The position numbers and the translations under genes are program-made. This document shows, piece after piece, positions 8,045 to 16,689 of a DNA stretch of 64,000 bases. The DNA is from an uncultured Thiothrix sp. (lineage in GTDB: Bacteria > Pseudomonadota > Gammaproteobacteria > Poriferisulfidales > GCA-002705445). Location of the stretch: positions 85,161 to 149,160 of the forward strand of contig CACJPG010000001.1 in the NCBI GenBank assembly GCA_902595225.1, read 5' to 3'. The notes under the pieces were generated by a model. That model searched no databases. It saw nothing but the letters and a program-made list of their open reading frames with translations, and was not told the DNA's origin. Every line of letters begins with the position of its first letter. Positions within the stretch are counted from its first letter, which is position 1.

Positions 8045-9427
8045 TCAAGTAACCAAAGATTTTGCAACTCCTATTCGTTGTATACAAGATTTTTTACCCA
8101 ATAAAAACATTGTCTTATCTATTGAAGGCGAGGAAAGCGAGCCAGTAAGAAGAACCCTAACTGGCTTTGCAAACTCGGGGAGTTTAAGGCCAAGATCTAC
8201 CATAGCGTTTTCTACAAGATCGTTAACAGCCTCTAATGTCCAATTATTCTGGTTTTCTAAACTTTTTAAAAGATAATCGAAAATCGGAAGGTTATCTTTA
8301 GTAATAAACTTGTCCCTTAGCTTTTCATCAATTTGCACTTTATCAGATATAAAAAATTTACTTTCATCTGCAATTTCACGAATCGTTTTACATCTATCTC
8401 TTTGAGCATCAATAATCTCTAATATTTTTTCTTCACCAAGTGCTTCAAACTCATTTGATATGTATAAAAATTCCTTATATAAATCATATACTTCTGACTC
8501 TTTTATAAAATATTTATTAATATTATAAAGTTTTTTATAATCAAAAATAGAAGATGATTTATTCAATTTTTCAAGATTAAACAGATGAATTAACTCTTCA
8601 ATGGTAAATTTTTCTTTGTCACCACTTGCCCAGCCTAATCTTGCTAAGTAATTGATCATTGCCAGTGGAAGGAAACCTTCTTTTCTAAAATCATAAGTGC
8701 TTGTGGCACCATGTCTTTTCGATAACCTTTTTCTATCCTCTCCTAAAATCAAAGGTATATGTGTGTATATTGGTCTATCAATTCCTAATGCGTCAATAAT
8801 ATGCGCCTGCCTAAAGGTATTATTTACATGGTCATCTCCTCTAATTACATTTGTAACCATCATATCTACATCATCCACAACTACCGTAAGATTATATGTT
8901 GGTGAGCCATCAGCTCTTTGAATAATTAGGTCATCTAATTCCTCATTATTGACTGTAACTTCACCTTTTAAAGTATCTTTTATACAAATTTTACCATCTA
9001 AAGGTGTTTTAAAGCGTACCACCGAGCCTGGCTCATTATCTAAATTTTTATCTCTATTTCTTCCATCATACTTAGGCTTTATGCCTTTTTCCTGTTGCTC
9101 TTGTCTAAGAAAATCAAGTTCTTTTTTTGTACAATTACAATAATATGCTAGATTTTTTTCAAGTAATTTATCAATTATTTCCTTGTACCTGTCTTCTCTG
9201 TCGCTTTGGTATATTACTTCTTTATCAGGATTTATTCCAAGCCATTCCAGAGAGTCTAGAATATTCTCGACATACTTCATTTCTGATCTTGCTTTGTCTG
9301 TATCCTCAATCCTCAGGAGAAATAAGCCGTCATTACTCTTCGCAAAAAGCCAATTGAAAAGAGCAGTTCTAGCACCGCCAATATGCAAGTATCCTGTCGG
9401 GCTTGGAGCAAATCTTGTTATAACCAT
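8045..9427 (-). CDS. gltX: Glutamate--tRNA ligase
   Basis: This class I synthetase charges tRNA-Glu with glutamate. The start is set at 9427 (MVITRFAPSPTG), because AAGGTAAT precedes that ATG and the family begins this way; the frame is open a further 17 codons upstream. The protein has 460 residues. HIGH is LHIG (14-17) and KMSKS is RLSKR. NCTKKELD follows a short cysteine cluster (YYCNC) in the zinc-ribbon area, which is incomplete. The anticodon-binding domain fills the last 150 residues. tRNA-Glu is the next gene downstream. Confidence 0.95.
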   Translation of the reverse strand: MVITRFAPSPTGYLHIGGARTALFNWLFAKSNDGLFLLRIEDTDKARSEMKYVENILDSLEWLGINPDKEVIYQSDREDRYKEIIDKLLEKNLAYYCNCTKKELDFLRQEQQEKGIKPKYDGRNRDKNLDNEPGSVVRFKTPLDGKICIKDTLKGEVTVNNEELDDLIIQRADGSPTYNLTVVVDDVDMMVTNVIRGDDHVNNTFRQAHIIDALGIDRPIYTHIPLILGEDRKRLSKRHGATSTYDFRKEGFLPLAMINYLARLGWASGDKEKFTIEELIHLFNLEKLNKSSSIFDYKKLYNINKYFIKESEVYDLYKEFLYISNEFEALGEEKILEIIDAQRDRCKTIREIADESKFFISDKVQIDEKLRDKFITKDNLPIFDYLLKSLENQNNWTLEAVNDLVENAMVDLGLKLPEFAKPVRVLLTGSLSSPSIDKTMFLLGKKSCIQRIGVAKSLVT

Positions 9428-9498
9428 TATTATTACCTTGAAAAATAAGTATAAGGACTGTATTTTAATTTCTTTCAATCATAGATTGTAATCATATT

Positions 9499-10620
9499 AT
9501 GTTAATTGATGAATATAAAGCCCTCAGTGCTAGGAATGATTTTTTTTTAGATGCTGAGCAAGAAAAAGCTATTAACAAATTTCAAGAACTTTACAACAAG
9601 ATTATAGGTCTAAAGGGTTCAAGTAATTCTATATTAGGCAATATAGGGTTAAATCTTTTTAACAGTAGCTCAAAAAAGACTGGTAAAGGAATATATCTTC
9701 ACGGAGGTGTTGGAATTGGAAAAACTTTTATAATGGATATGTTTTATAAGGAACTTCCGATAAATAATAAAAAAAGAATACACTTTCATAGATTTATGAA
9801 TGATATTCATGAAAAACTCAATAATATAAAAAATATAGAAAACCCAATAGATCTAGTTGCAAATGAAATATCAAATAATATACAAGTTTTATGCTTAGAT
9901 GAATTTATAATAAATGATATTGCAGATGCAATGATTCTTGGTGAACTTCTAAAAGGTTTATTTGCAAATAATGTTATTGTTATTTTTACATCAAATACCG
10001 AGCCAAAAAATTTGTACAAGGACGGATTACAAAGAGAAAAATTCTTATATGCAATAGATTTAATTGAAAAACATACTGAAGTTATTCATTTGCAAGGCAA
10101 AAAGGACTATAGACTTCTAAAATTTGGCAATGTTAGAACCTACCATTATCCTTGTAATGATCAATCTGACATAAATATGCAACAATATTTCTCTTCAATA
10201 TCTCCTGATTGGTTTAATTGGTTTACAAGGAAACCTGTATTTGAGGGAGCAACAATAAGAATTAATGATAGAGATATTGATGTAAGATTTTTATCGTCAA
10301 ACACAGTATGGTTTAAATTTAAAGTTATTTGTGGAAATGGGCGATCACAAAATGATTATATAGAAATATCAAAAATATATAAAAATGTTTTTATATCTGA
10401 TGTACCAAAATTAAATGAATCTTATATCGATGAAGCTAGAAGATTTATAAACTTGATTGATGAATTTTACGATAGACATGTTAAAGTAATTATCTCTGCA
10501 GAAACTTCAATAGAAGACCTTTGTAATATTAAAAAAATTAATAATGATTTTAAGAGGACAAAAAGTAGATTAAAAGAAATGCAATCAGATGAATATATGA
10601 AAAAACAACATAAACAATAA
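9499..10620 (+). CDS. zapE: Cell division ATPase ZapE (AFG1 family)
   Basis: This P-loop ATPase of 373 residues is of the AFG1/ZapE family, which associates with the FtsZ ring in gammaproteobacteria. Walker A is GGVGIGKT (about 69-76), Walker B is LCLDEF, and FTSNTEPKNLYKDGLQRE is the sensor/arginine-finger region typical of ZapE. IHFHRFM after Walker A is another family block. It is divergent from gltX across a 71-base gap and ends 14 bases before mdh, with which it is probably cotranscribed. Confidence 0.92.
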   Translation: MLIDEYKALSARNDFFLDAEQEKAINKFQELYNKIIGLKGSSNSILGNIGLNLFNSSSKKTGKGIYLHGGVGIGKTFIMDMFYKELPINNKKRIHFHRFMNDIHEKLNNIKNIENPIDLVANEISNNIQVLCLDEFIINDIADAMILGELLKGLFANNVIVIFTSNTEPKNLYKDGLQREKFLYAIDLIEKHTEVIHLQGKKDYRLLKFGNVRTYHYPCNDQSDINMQQYFSSISPDWFNWFTRKPVFEGATIRINDRDIDVRFLSSNTVWFKFKVICGNGRSQNDYIEISKIYKNVFISDVPKLNESYIDEARRFINLIDEFYDRHVKVIISAETSIEDLCNIKKINNDFKRTKSRLKEMQSDEYMKKQHKQ

Positions 10621-10634
10621 TTATAGGGGTGATA

Positions 10635-11612
10635 ATGAATAAACCAGTAAATGTTTCAATAACAGGAGCTGCAGGAAATATTGCTTATTCAGCGATTTTT
10701 AGAATAGCTTCAGGCCAAATGCTTGGAAATGATCAACCAATTAATCTAAAGCTGATCGATATTGAGCCAGCAATGAATGCATTGAAAGGTGTAAAGTTTG
10801 AATTAGAAGACTGTGCATTTCCATTGTTAAATTCTATTACAGTTACTCATGATCTAGGTGAGGGTTTTGGCGATTGTGATTATGCCCTTTTAATAGGAGC
10901 AAAGCCACGTTCAAAAGGAATGGAAAGGAAAGATCTTCTCAAAGATAATGGGAAAATCTTTCAACCTCAAGGCAAGGCTTTGAACAATAATGCCAAATCT
11001 TCTGTAAAGGTTCTGGTTGTAGGAAATCCTGCAAATACAAACGCTTTAATAGCAATGCACAATGCGCCAAATATTGATCCTCATCAATTCACCTCCATGA
11101 TGAGATTAGATCATGATCGTTCAAAGGCCCAAGTTGCATTGAAATATAAAGTACAAATTAATGATGTGAAAAAAATTATTGTTTGGGGTAATCATTCAAA
11201 TACGCAAGTACCTGATTTATCAAAGACAGAGGTAAAAGGTGAAGAGATTAAAGAAGTCATGAATACTGATTGGTATGTAAATGAGTTTATGCCAAGAATT
11301 CAAAAACGTGGTGCAGAGATTATAGAAGCAAGAGGTTTGTCCTCAGCTGCATCTGCCGCAAATGCAGCTGTCTCACACATGAGGGACTGGGCAGCAGGAA
11401 GCAGTGATTGGCTAAGTATAGGTCAAATTTCAAACAATAATACATTTGGTATTACAAACAATATAATGTTCTCATTTCCATCTAGATGTAGCGGCGGAGT
11501 TTTTGAGATAGTAAATGAATTAGAAATGTCAGATTCAATTGAGAGTCTAATAAAAAAAACCGAATCTGAATTAGTTCAAGAAAGAGATTCTGTATTAGAA
11601 TTATTGAAATAA
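10635..11612 (+). CDS. mdh: Malate dehydrogenase
   Basis: This NAD-dependent enzyme interconverts malate and oxaloacetate in the TCA cycle. It belongs to the cytosolic-type MDH group found in many beta- and gammaproteobacteria. [11 protein letters not shown] (about 8-18) binds NAD, and the block with [23 protein letters not shown] and [11 protein letters not shown] contains the catalytic Asp-His pair and substrate arginines. The ATG at 10635 follows AGGGG by five bases and gives the usual N-terminus [12 protein letters not shown]; a GTG six bases upstream is less likely. An 8-bp hairpin follows the gene. Confidence 0.95.
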   Translation: MNKPVNVSITGAAGNIAYSAIFRIASGQMLGNDQPINLKLIDIEPAMNALKGVKFELEDCAFPLLNSITVTHDLGEGFGDCDYALLIGAKPRSKGMERKDLLKDNGKIFQPQGKALNNNAKSSVKVLVVGNPANTNALIAMHNAPNIDPHQFTSMMRLDHDRSKAQVALKYKVQINDVKKIIVWGNHSNTQVPDLSKTEVKGEEIKEVMNTDWYVNEFMPRIQKRGAEIIEARGLSSAASAANAAVSHMRDWAAGSSDWLSIGQISNNNTFGITNNIMFSFPSRCSGGVFEIVNELEMSDSIESLIKKTESELVQERDSVLELLK

Positions 11613-11623
11613 ATTTATATTAT

Positions 11624-11658
11624 CCCTAAAGCTTTATTTGTTATATAGAACTTTAGGG
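11624..11658. terminator. Inverted repeat between convergent mdh and hydrolase genes
   Basis: CCCTAAAG and CTTTAGGG form a perfect 8-bp stem with a 19-base loop in the 63-base gap between two convergent stop codons. It could act on both strands. There is no clean T-run after either arm, so this is a candidate transcript-end structure rather than a certain intrinsic terminator. It is the only convergent junction in the window with space for one. Confidence 0.4.
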
Positions 11659-11675
11659 TAATAGCATTTAACAAA

Positions 11676-12542
11676 TTACAGATTAACCCCTTCCCATTCA
11701 GTTATAAAGTCTTCGATATATGCTGATACAACATCTGGTCTATCCTCTTGAGACCAATGACCTGCTCTCTCGATAAATTGTAATCTTACTGGTCCGCCAA
11801 TATCTTGTTTTAGTCTTTCACCAGATTCTTTTGGCATCCAAGCATCATGTAGAGCCCAAAAAACTGCTGTTGGGCAAGTTATTTTCTTATGATCAACTGC
11901 CAGTGTTTCAGCATTAGTTGGTTGCGAACAAATTTTTACTAAAGACTTAAAGCCATGTAAGCCATCACGACCCCAATGGCATAAATAATTTTCTTTAACA
12001 TTTTTATCAGTAAATGCGATCTTATCATGACTACCTGTTCGCATTAGACCAGCGAACTGTGCGACCGCACCAGGCATTGCAGCAGCAAGAACATCATCGC
12101 TAGCTCCCACTAAACCATTAAAGGCTTCAACCTCCAAAACGGGCCAGTAATCATAAGCAACTGGGTTTAATAATACTAATCTGCTTATATAATCACAGTA
12201 TTTCGAAGCAAAAATTTGACAAACTCCCCCACCATGATCATGACCTACAAGAATAACTTTACCTTTAATTCCTAGTTCTTCAATTACTCCCTTGATTGCT
12301 TCTGCTTGATTATTAAAAGTGTGTTCAAAATCATCCAACGGCATAGAAGACTGACCATATCCAACCATATCCATGGCATATGAGTGAAACTTATTTTCCA
12401 AGTTTTTTTGAACATGTCTCCAAAGTCTTGCATTTGTTGGAATGCCATGAACAAAAAGAATTGGAGCGCCTTTGTTGCCTTTCCCATACTCCTCAAGATG
12501 AATCTCTAAGTCCTGATCGCACGCTTTAATTTTTACCTTCAT
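11676..12542 (-). CDS. Alpha/beta hydrolase, haloalkane dehalogenase/epoxide hydrolase-like
   Basis: This 288-residue alpha/beta hydrolase has an aspartate nucleophile. FVHGIPTNARLWR holds the oxyanion HG motif, GHDHGG (about residues 96-101) is the nucleophile elbow with Asp, and RAGHWSQEDRP near the end supplies the catalytic histidine. An Asp nucleophile is seen in haloalkane dehalogenases, haloacetate dehalogenases and epoxide hydrolases. The Trp that follows Asp in classical haloalkane dehalogenases is His here, so the substrate is open. The start at 12542 is chosen because GGGGAG sits just upstream, inside a longer open frame. Confidence 0.82.
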   Translation of the reverse strand: MKVKIKACDQDLEIHLEEYGKGNKGAPILFVHGIPTNARLWRHVQKNLENKFHSYAMDMVGYGQSSMPLDDFEHTFNNQAEAIKGVIEELGIKGKVILVGHDHGGGVCQIFASKYCDYISRLVLLNPVAYDYWPVLEVEAFNGLVGASDDVLAAAMPGAVAQFAGLMRTGSHDKIAFTDKNVKENYLCHWGRDGLHGFKSLVKICSQPTNAETLAVDHKKITCPTAVFWALHDAWMPKESGERLKQDIGGPVRLQFIERAGHWSQEDRPDVVSAYIEDFITEWEGVNL

Positions 12543-12624
12543 TAGATTTTCTCCCCACAAAACATTGTTTTTATTTATATTTATGTTTATATATTACATA
12601 TTTTATTAAATAACTCAAATAAGC

Positions 12625-13065
12625 ATGATATACGCTATTTCTGCAATTATACTTGTTTTTTCAATTATTTATATATTGAGAAGATTTAAAAACAACTCTC
12701 AAAGAATATTTTTCTTATTAGCAATTATTGTAATTGCCTTAGTTTTGACCGGAAGAGCTCACTGGATATCAGCATTGGTTGTTGCTCTTATACCTTTAGC
12801 CAAAAAACTATTTCTAATTTTAAGGTATCTTCCACTCATTAGACGATTCACATCTTATTATAAACAGAGTAATAAGAATCAAAGAAGTCAAAACATGTCA
12901 GCTCAAGAGGCAGCAGAAATTTTAGGCGTTGATGAAAATGCATCAGATGAAGAAATAATCTTTGCTCATAAAAAAGCCATGCAAAAAAATCATCCTGATA
13001 AAGGAGGGTCAAAAGAAATGGCATCGAAGATCAATGCTGCAAAAGATAGATTGCTAAACAAATAA
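12625..13065 (+). CDS. Membrane-anchored J-domain protein
   Basis: This 146-residue protein has an N-terminal membrane region (helices about 3-20 and 28-60) and a C-terminal J-domain (about 91-145) with the essential HPD tripeptide in KNHPDKGG. The architecture is like mitochondrial Pam18/Tim14 and related bacterial proteins. The role is to stimulate a DnaK-type chaperone at the membrane. The client is unknown. It is divergent from the hydrolase gene and convergent with moeB. Confidence 0.85.
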   Translation: MIYAISAIILVFSIIYILRRFKNNSQRIFFLLAIIVIALVLTGRAHWISALVVALIPLAKKLFLILRYLPLIRRFTSYYKQSNKNQRSQNMSAQEAAEILGVDENASDEEIIFAHKKAMQKNHPDKGGSKEMASKINAAKDRLLNK

Positions 13066-13075
13066 CTTAATAATG

Positions 13076-13825
13076 CTATTCACAAACTTTGCAACCTGGG
13101 TTATTACTAGTTTTTATAATGTCTACTGAAAGATTAAGCCCATTAACAATGAATAATTTCTTATCAAATGAAGATTTATTACCTGTTATAATATTTATGC
13201 ATTCCATAGCCATCATTGAACTTATCATACCAACGAGAGGTGCTAATACTCCAGAGTCAGAGCAGCTATTTGTATCAATGAGATTTTCATATGTGCATTC
13301 ATAACAAGGACTATCATTTGTTATCACTGAGGTAAGTTGGCCAGTATACCCTTCAACTGCTCCTATAATTAACTTTCTCTTATTCTTAACACAAGCTTTA
13401 TTTATAATTTTTCTAACTTCAAAATTGTCAGTACCATCAAGTACAATATCGGAATTTTTTATAATTTCTTCAACGTCAGTCAAAGTTTCAATCTTTTTTT
13501 TAAATTTTTTTATTTGTAAATTTTTAAATTTATTATTTAAGAAATTTTCAATAGAATCTACTTTCAGTGAGCCTACATCTTCAGAAGAAAAATTAATTTG
13601 TCTTTGTAAGTTTGTCTCTTCAACAACATCAAAATCAACAATATTTATCTTTTTTATTCCAGAGGACGCAATATAAGTCGAAAGTAAATTACCTAAACCG
13701 CCTAGGCCAAATATTGTTACTTCTGCACAATTAAGTTTCTGTTGTCCTTCTATTCCGATTGTTGGCAGTAATATGTGTTTGGAGAAAAAAAGAAGATCTT
13801 TATCATTTAAATAACTAAATTCCAT
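13076..13825 (-). CDS. moeB: Molybdopterin-synthase adenylyltransferase MoeB / ThiF-type E1-like protein
   Basis: This E1-like enzyme adenylates the C-terminal Gly-Gly of a small sulfur carrier, MoaD in Moco synthesis or ThiS in thiamine synthesis. The 249 residues match MoeB. FGLGGLGN (about 35-42) is the nucleotide loop, QRQINF and DGTDNF are family motifs, and two CxxC pairs (CYEC near 176 and CKVC at the end) bind zinc. It starts two bases after the DUF1244 gene and is divergent from mobA-mobB, which favours the Moco role. A ThiF role cannot be excluded. Confidence 0.85.
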   Translation of the reverse strand: MEFSYLNDKDLLFFSKHILLPTIGIEGQQKLNCAEVTIFGLGGLGNLLSTYIASSGIKKINIVDFDVVEETNLQRQINFSSEDVGSLKVDSIENFLNNKFKNLQIKKFKKKIETLTDVEEIIKNSDIVLDGTDNFEVRKIINKACVKNKRKLIIGAVEGYTGQLTSVITNDSPCYECTYENLIDTNSCSDSGVLAPLVGMISSMMAMECINIITGNKSSFDKKLFIVNGLNLSVDIIKTSNNPGCKVCE

Positions 13826-13827
13826 AT

Positions 13828-14127
13828 TTATTTTTTCTTTGCATTAAACTTATCAAGTTGTTCCTTTGTTGCTTCTTTTTGATATTTCTTTTTCCATTCA
13901 TCATATGGCATCCCATAAACAATCTCTCTTGCTTCATCATATGATATTTCAATACCCTTTTCTTTAGCTGCTGAAACATACCATTTTGATAAACAATTTC
14001 TACAAAAGTCTGCAAGATTCATCAACTCAATATTTTGAACTTCCGTTTTATCTTGTAAGTGTTTAATTAATGTAATAAACACATCTGACTGGATTTCCAT
14101 CTTTAAACTATTATTGATATCATTCAT
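13828..14127 (-). CDS. DUF1244 family protein
   Basis: This 99-residue protein carries the family hallmark: FCRNCLSKWYVSAAKEKG followed by DEAREIVYGMPYDEWKKKYQKEAT. DUF1244 proteins are widespread in proteobacteria and have no assigned function that I know of. The cysteines in CRNC might bind metal. It lies immediately upstream of moeB on the same strand and 72 bases from the divergent mobA. Confidence 0.88.
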   Translation of the reverse strand: MNDINNSLKMEIQSDVFITLIKHLQDKTEVQNIELMNLADFCRNCLSKWYVSAAKEKGIEISYDEAREIVYGMPYDEWKKKYQKEATKEQLDKFNAKKK

Positions 14128-14199
14128 AATAATATAACTCCATTATTTTTAAGCTTATTCTATTATAAGATATTATTTTAATTTTCTACAGAGGTGTTT

Positions 14200-14781
14200 G
14201 TGATTTGTAAAGATGATCTTACAATTGGTATTTTAGCTGGAGGCAAAGCGACAAGAATGGGTAATAATGATAAAGGCCTAATAAATGTCGGCGGAACTCC
14301 ATTTGTTGAAATCCTTATTAATAAAATTATTCCTCACTCAAAAGATATCATCATTAACGCTAACAGAAATATTTCTCAATACAAAAAGTATAACTATCCT
14401 GTAGTTGAGGATGAGATTAAAGGCTTTAAAGGACCATTATCTGGTATATATTCAATGCTAAAAGCCACGAAAAAAGATTATCTTTTCACACTACCATGTG
14501 ATTGCCCAAATTTCTCATGGGAAATTATTGAAACTTTTCTTAAGAATAAAAAAAGTAATGAGTTATGTATAGCGCATAATAATTTAAGATCACAGCCTGT
14601 ATTTATGCTTATTTCAAAATTAAAACTAAAATCACTAGAAAACTACCTTAAAAATGGCGAAAGAAAAATAGACATATGGTATAAAAAAAATGGCTATGAA
14701 TATATATATTTTGATAAAAATTCAAACTTTTTTGAGAATATAAATACAATGGAGCAATTAAAAGAATATAATGAAAAATAA
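14200..14781 (+). CDS. mobA: Molybdenum cofactor guanylyltransferase MobA
   Basis: MobA joins GMP from GTP to molybdopterin-Mo, giving the bis-MGD cofactor used by DMSO-reductase-family enzymes such as formate dehydrogenases. LAGGKATRMGNNDKGL (about 10-25) is the nucleotide-binding signature and TLPCDCPNF carries the metal-binding aspartate. The start is a GTG at 14200 with AGAGG five bases upstream; another GTG at 14194 lies inside that ribosome site. It overlaps mobB by 11 bases. The protein is about 193 residues, normal for the family. Confidence 0.9.
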   Translation: MICKDDLTIGILAGGKATRMGNNDKGLINVGGTPFVEILINKIIPHSKDIIINANRNISQYKKYNYPVVEDEIKGFKGPLSGIYSMLKATKKDYLFTLPCDCPNFSWEIIETFLKNKKSNELCIAHNNLRSQPVFMLISKLKLKSLENYLKNGERKIDIWYKKNGYEYIYFDKNSNFFENINTMEQLKEYNEK

Positions 14782-15289
14782 TAAAATAATTGGTTTCGCT
14801 GCTTTTAGTGGAACTGGCAAAACGACTTTAATAAAAAAGATTGTTGCCTTACTGAGTGAGAAAAATTATAAGGTTTCTGTTATAAAACATGCTCATCACG
14901 AGTTTGATTTAGATAAACCTGGTAAAGATAGTTATGAAATTAGAAAGTCAGGAGCAGAAAATATCTTAATATCGTCTTCTAAAAGATGGGCCTTAATCCA
15001 TGAGAATAAAGAAAATGATGAGTTGAAACTTGAAGACTTACTAAGCATACTTGAAAATATTAAAACTGACATAATTTTAGTTGAGGGCTTTAAAAAAGAA
15101 AATTTTCCCAAAATAGAACTTTATAGAAAAGATATAGGTAAAGAAATCCTTTTTTACAATGATAGTAATATTATTGCTATAGCTACTGATGAAAATATTA
15201 AAATAGAAAATAATATTCATAAGTTAAATCTAAATGATCCTCAGCAAATTGTTGATTACATAATAAATTTTTTGTCGTTAAATAAATAA
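14771..15289 (+). CDS. mobB: Molybdopterin-guanine dinucleotide biosynthesis adapter MobB
   Basis: This GTP-binding protein assists MobA in forming the guanine dinucleotide form of Moco. The P-loop is FSGTGKTT (about 13-20), VIKHAHHEFDLDKPGKDSY is the MobB hallmark, and LVEGFKKENFPKIE is the second family block. The 172 residues are typical. It is translationally coupled to mobA by an 11-base overlap. Confidence 0.92.
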   Translation: MKNNKIIGFAAFSGTGKTTLIKKIVALLSEKNYKVSVIKHAHHEFDLDKPGKDSYEIRKSGAENILISSSKRWALIHENKENDELKLEDLLSILENIKTDIILVEGFKKENFPKIELYRKDIGKEILFYNDSNIIAIATDENIKIENNIHKLNLNDPQQIVDYIINFLSLNK

Positions 15290-15321
15290 ATATTTAATAA
15301 CTTATAAAAACAAGCTCTTTA

Positions 15322-15341
15322 TGCTATTATTAATAATAGCA
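15322..15341. promoter_or_regulatory. 20-bp perfect palindrome upstream of gltA
   Basis: TGCTATTATTAATAATAGCA is a perfect palindrome with no spacer in the 101-base gap between mobB and gltA, 49 bases before the gltA start codon. It may be an operator for a dimeric regulator of gltA. It could instead end the mobAB transcript, but there is no T-run after it. Confidence 0.4.
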
Positions 15342-15390
15342 ATTTGTGACGTTTTCGAATGTATTAACCTCTTAATTTATAAAAAGTTAT

Positions 15391-16689
15391 ATGGCTGATA
15401 AGAAAATTACAATTAAGGATGGACAATCTGACAATGAAATTGATCTGCCAGTTTTAGACTCTATATTAGGACCAAATGTTGTTGATATTAGAGCTCTTGA
15501 AAAAAACTTAGGCTATCTGTCTCATGACCCAGGCTTTATAGCTACTTCAAGCTGTGAGAGCAAAATAACATTCATAGATGGAAACGAAGGTAAATTATGG
15601 TATAGGGGCTATCCGATTGAAGAGCTTGCTGAGAAAAGTAATTTTTTAGAAACAACATACCTGCTTTTAAATGACAAATTACCTAGTAAAAATGAACTCA
15701 AATCCTTTTCTGATGACATTAAAAGTGGTTACAATGTTGACAGGTCTGTTTTAAAAATTATTGAGGTTTTCGATAAAGATAGTCATCCAATGGCAATTAT
15801 GACAGCATGTCTAAGCTATTTATCTGCTAAATATCACCGAGATTTAAATATACAAAATAAAAATTATAGGTATAAATCTACAATAAATCTTATTTCAGGT
15901 GTGCCTATAATTTCAGCTTGGATTTTAAATTTTATTCTAGGACAAAGTTTTAAAGATTCCGACAAAACATTATCAATTGCAGAAAACTTTATTAACATGG
16001 CATTTCCAAAGCTCAATGATGAACAAAAAAAATTATCTGCAAGAGCAATGGACGTTATATTTTTGCTCCATGCAGATCATGAACAGAATGCCTCTACATC
16101 TACAGTTAGACTCTCAGGAAGCTCAGAAACAAGCCCATACGCAGCAATAGCAGCTGGTATATCAACCCTCTGGGGGCCAACTCATGGTGGAGCTAATGAG
16201 GCAGTAATCAATATGCTCGAGGAGATAAAAAATTCTGACAAAGATGTTGAGTTTTATATAGACCAAGCAAAAGATAAAGATAATCCATTTAGACTTATGG
16301 GTTTCGGTCATAGAATATACAAAAATTACGATCCAAGAGCTAAGATTATACAAAAAATTGCTCATGAATACCTTGAAACACTTGATAAAGATAACCCCAA
16401 CAAACCTTTATTTGACATTGCAATGAAATTAGAAAAATACGCTCTTGAGGATGAATATTTTGTAACAAGGAAACTTTATCCGAATGTTGATTTCTATTCT
16501 GGTATAGTACTAAAAGCAATTGGTGTTCCTCAAAGCATGTATACTGTTATTTTTGCTTTAGCTAGAACAGTAGGCTGGGTTGCTCATTGGAATGAAATGC
16601 TTGAGGATAAAAATTTCAGAATAGGAAGGCCAAGACAACTCTATACTGGAAAAAACAAAACTAGTTATGTTGATATAAACGAACGTTAG
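15391..16689 (+). CDS. gltA: Citrate synthase
   Basis: This enzyme condenses acetyl-CoA and oxaloacetate to citrate at the entry to the TCA cycle. The 432 residues match the type II hexameric gammaproteobacterial enzyme. LHADHEQNASTSTVRL includes the first active-site histidine region, WGPTHGGANEAV the second histidine, and MGFGHRIYKNYDPRA the third motif with the catalytic region. The start follows a short AT-rich leader holding a 20-bp palindrome. Its stop overlaps the metX stop by four bases. Confidence 0.96.
   Translation: MADKKITIKDGQSDNEIDLPVLDSILGPNVVDIRALEKNLGYLSHDPGFIATSSCESKITFIDGNEGKLWYRGYPIEELAEKSNFLETTYLLLNDKLPSKNELKSFSDDIKSGYNVDRSVLKIIEVFDKDSHPMAIMTACLSYLSAKYHRDLNIQNKNYRYKSTINLISGVPIISAWILNFILGQSFKDSDKTLSIAENFINMAFPKLNDEQKKLSARAMDVIFLLHADHEQNASTSTVRLSGSSETSPYAAIAAGISTLWGPTHGGANEAVINMLEEIKNSDKDVEFYIDQAKDKDNPFRLMGFGHRIYKNYDPRAKIIQKIAHEYLETLDKDNPNKPLFDIAMKLEKYALEDEYFVTRKLYPNVDFYSGIVLKAIGVPQSMYTVIFALARTVGWVAHWNEMLEDKNFRIGRPRQLYTGKNKTSYVDINER

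Noticed and set aside
9428..9478. N-terminal extension of gltX by 17 codons
   Set aside because: The extension is not found in the family and the ATG at 9427 has its own ribosome site and standard N-terminus.
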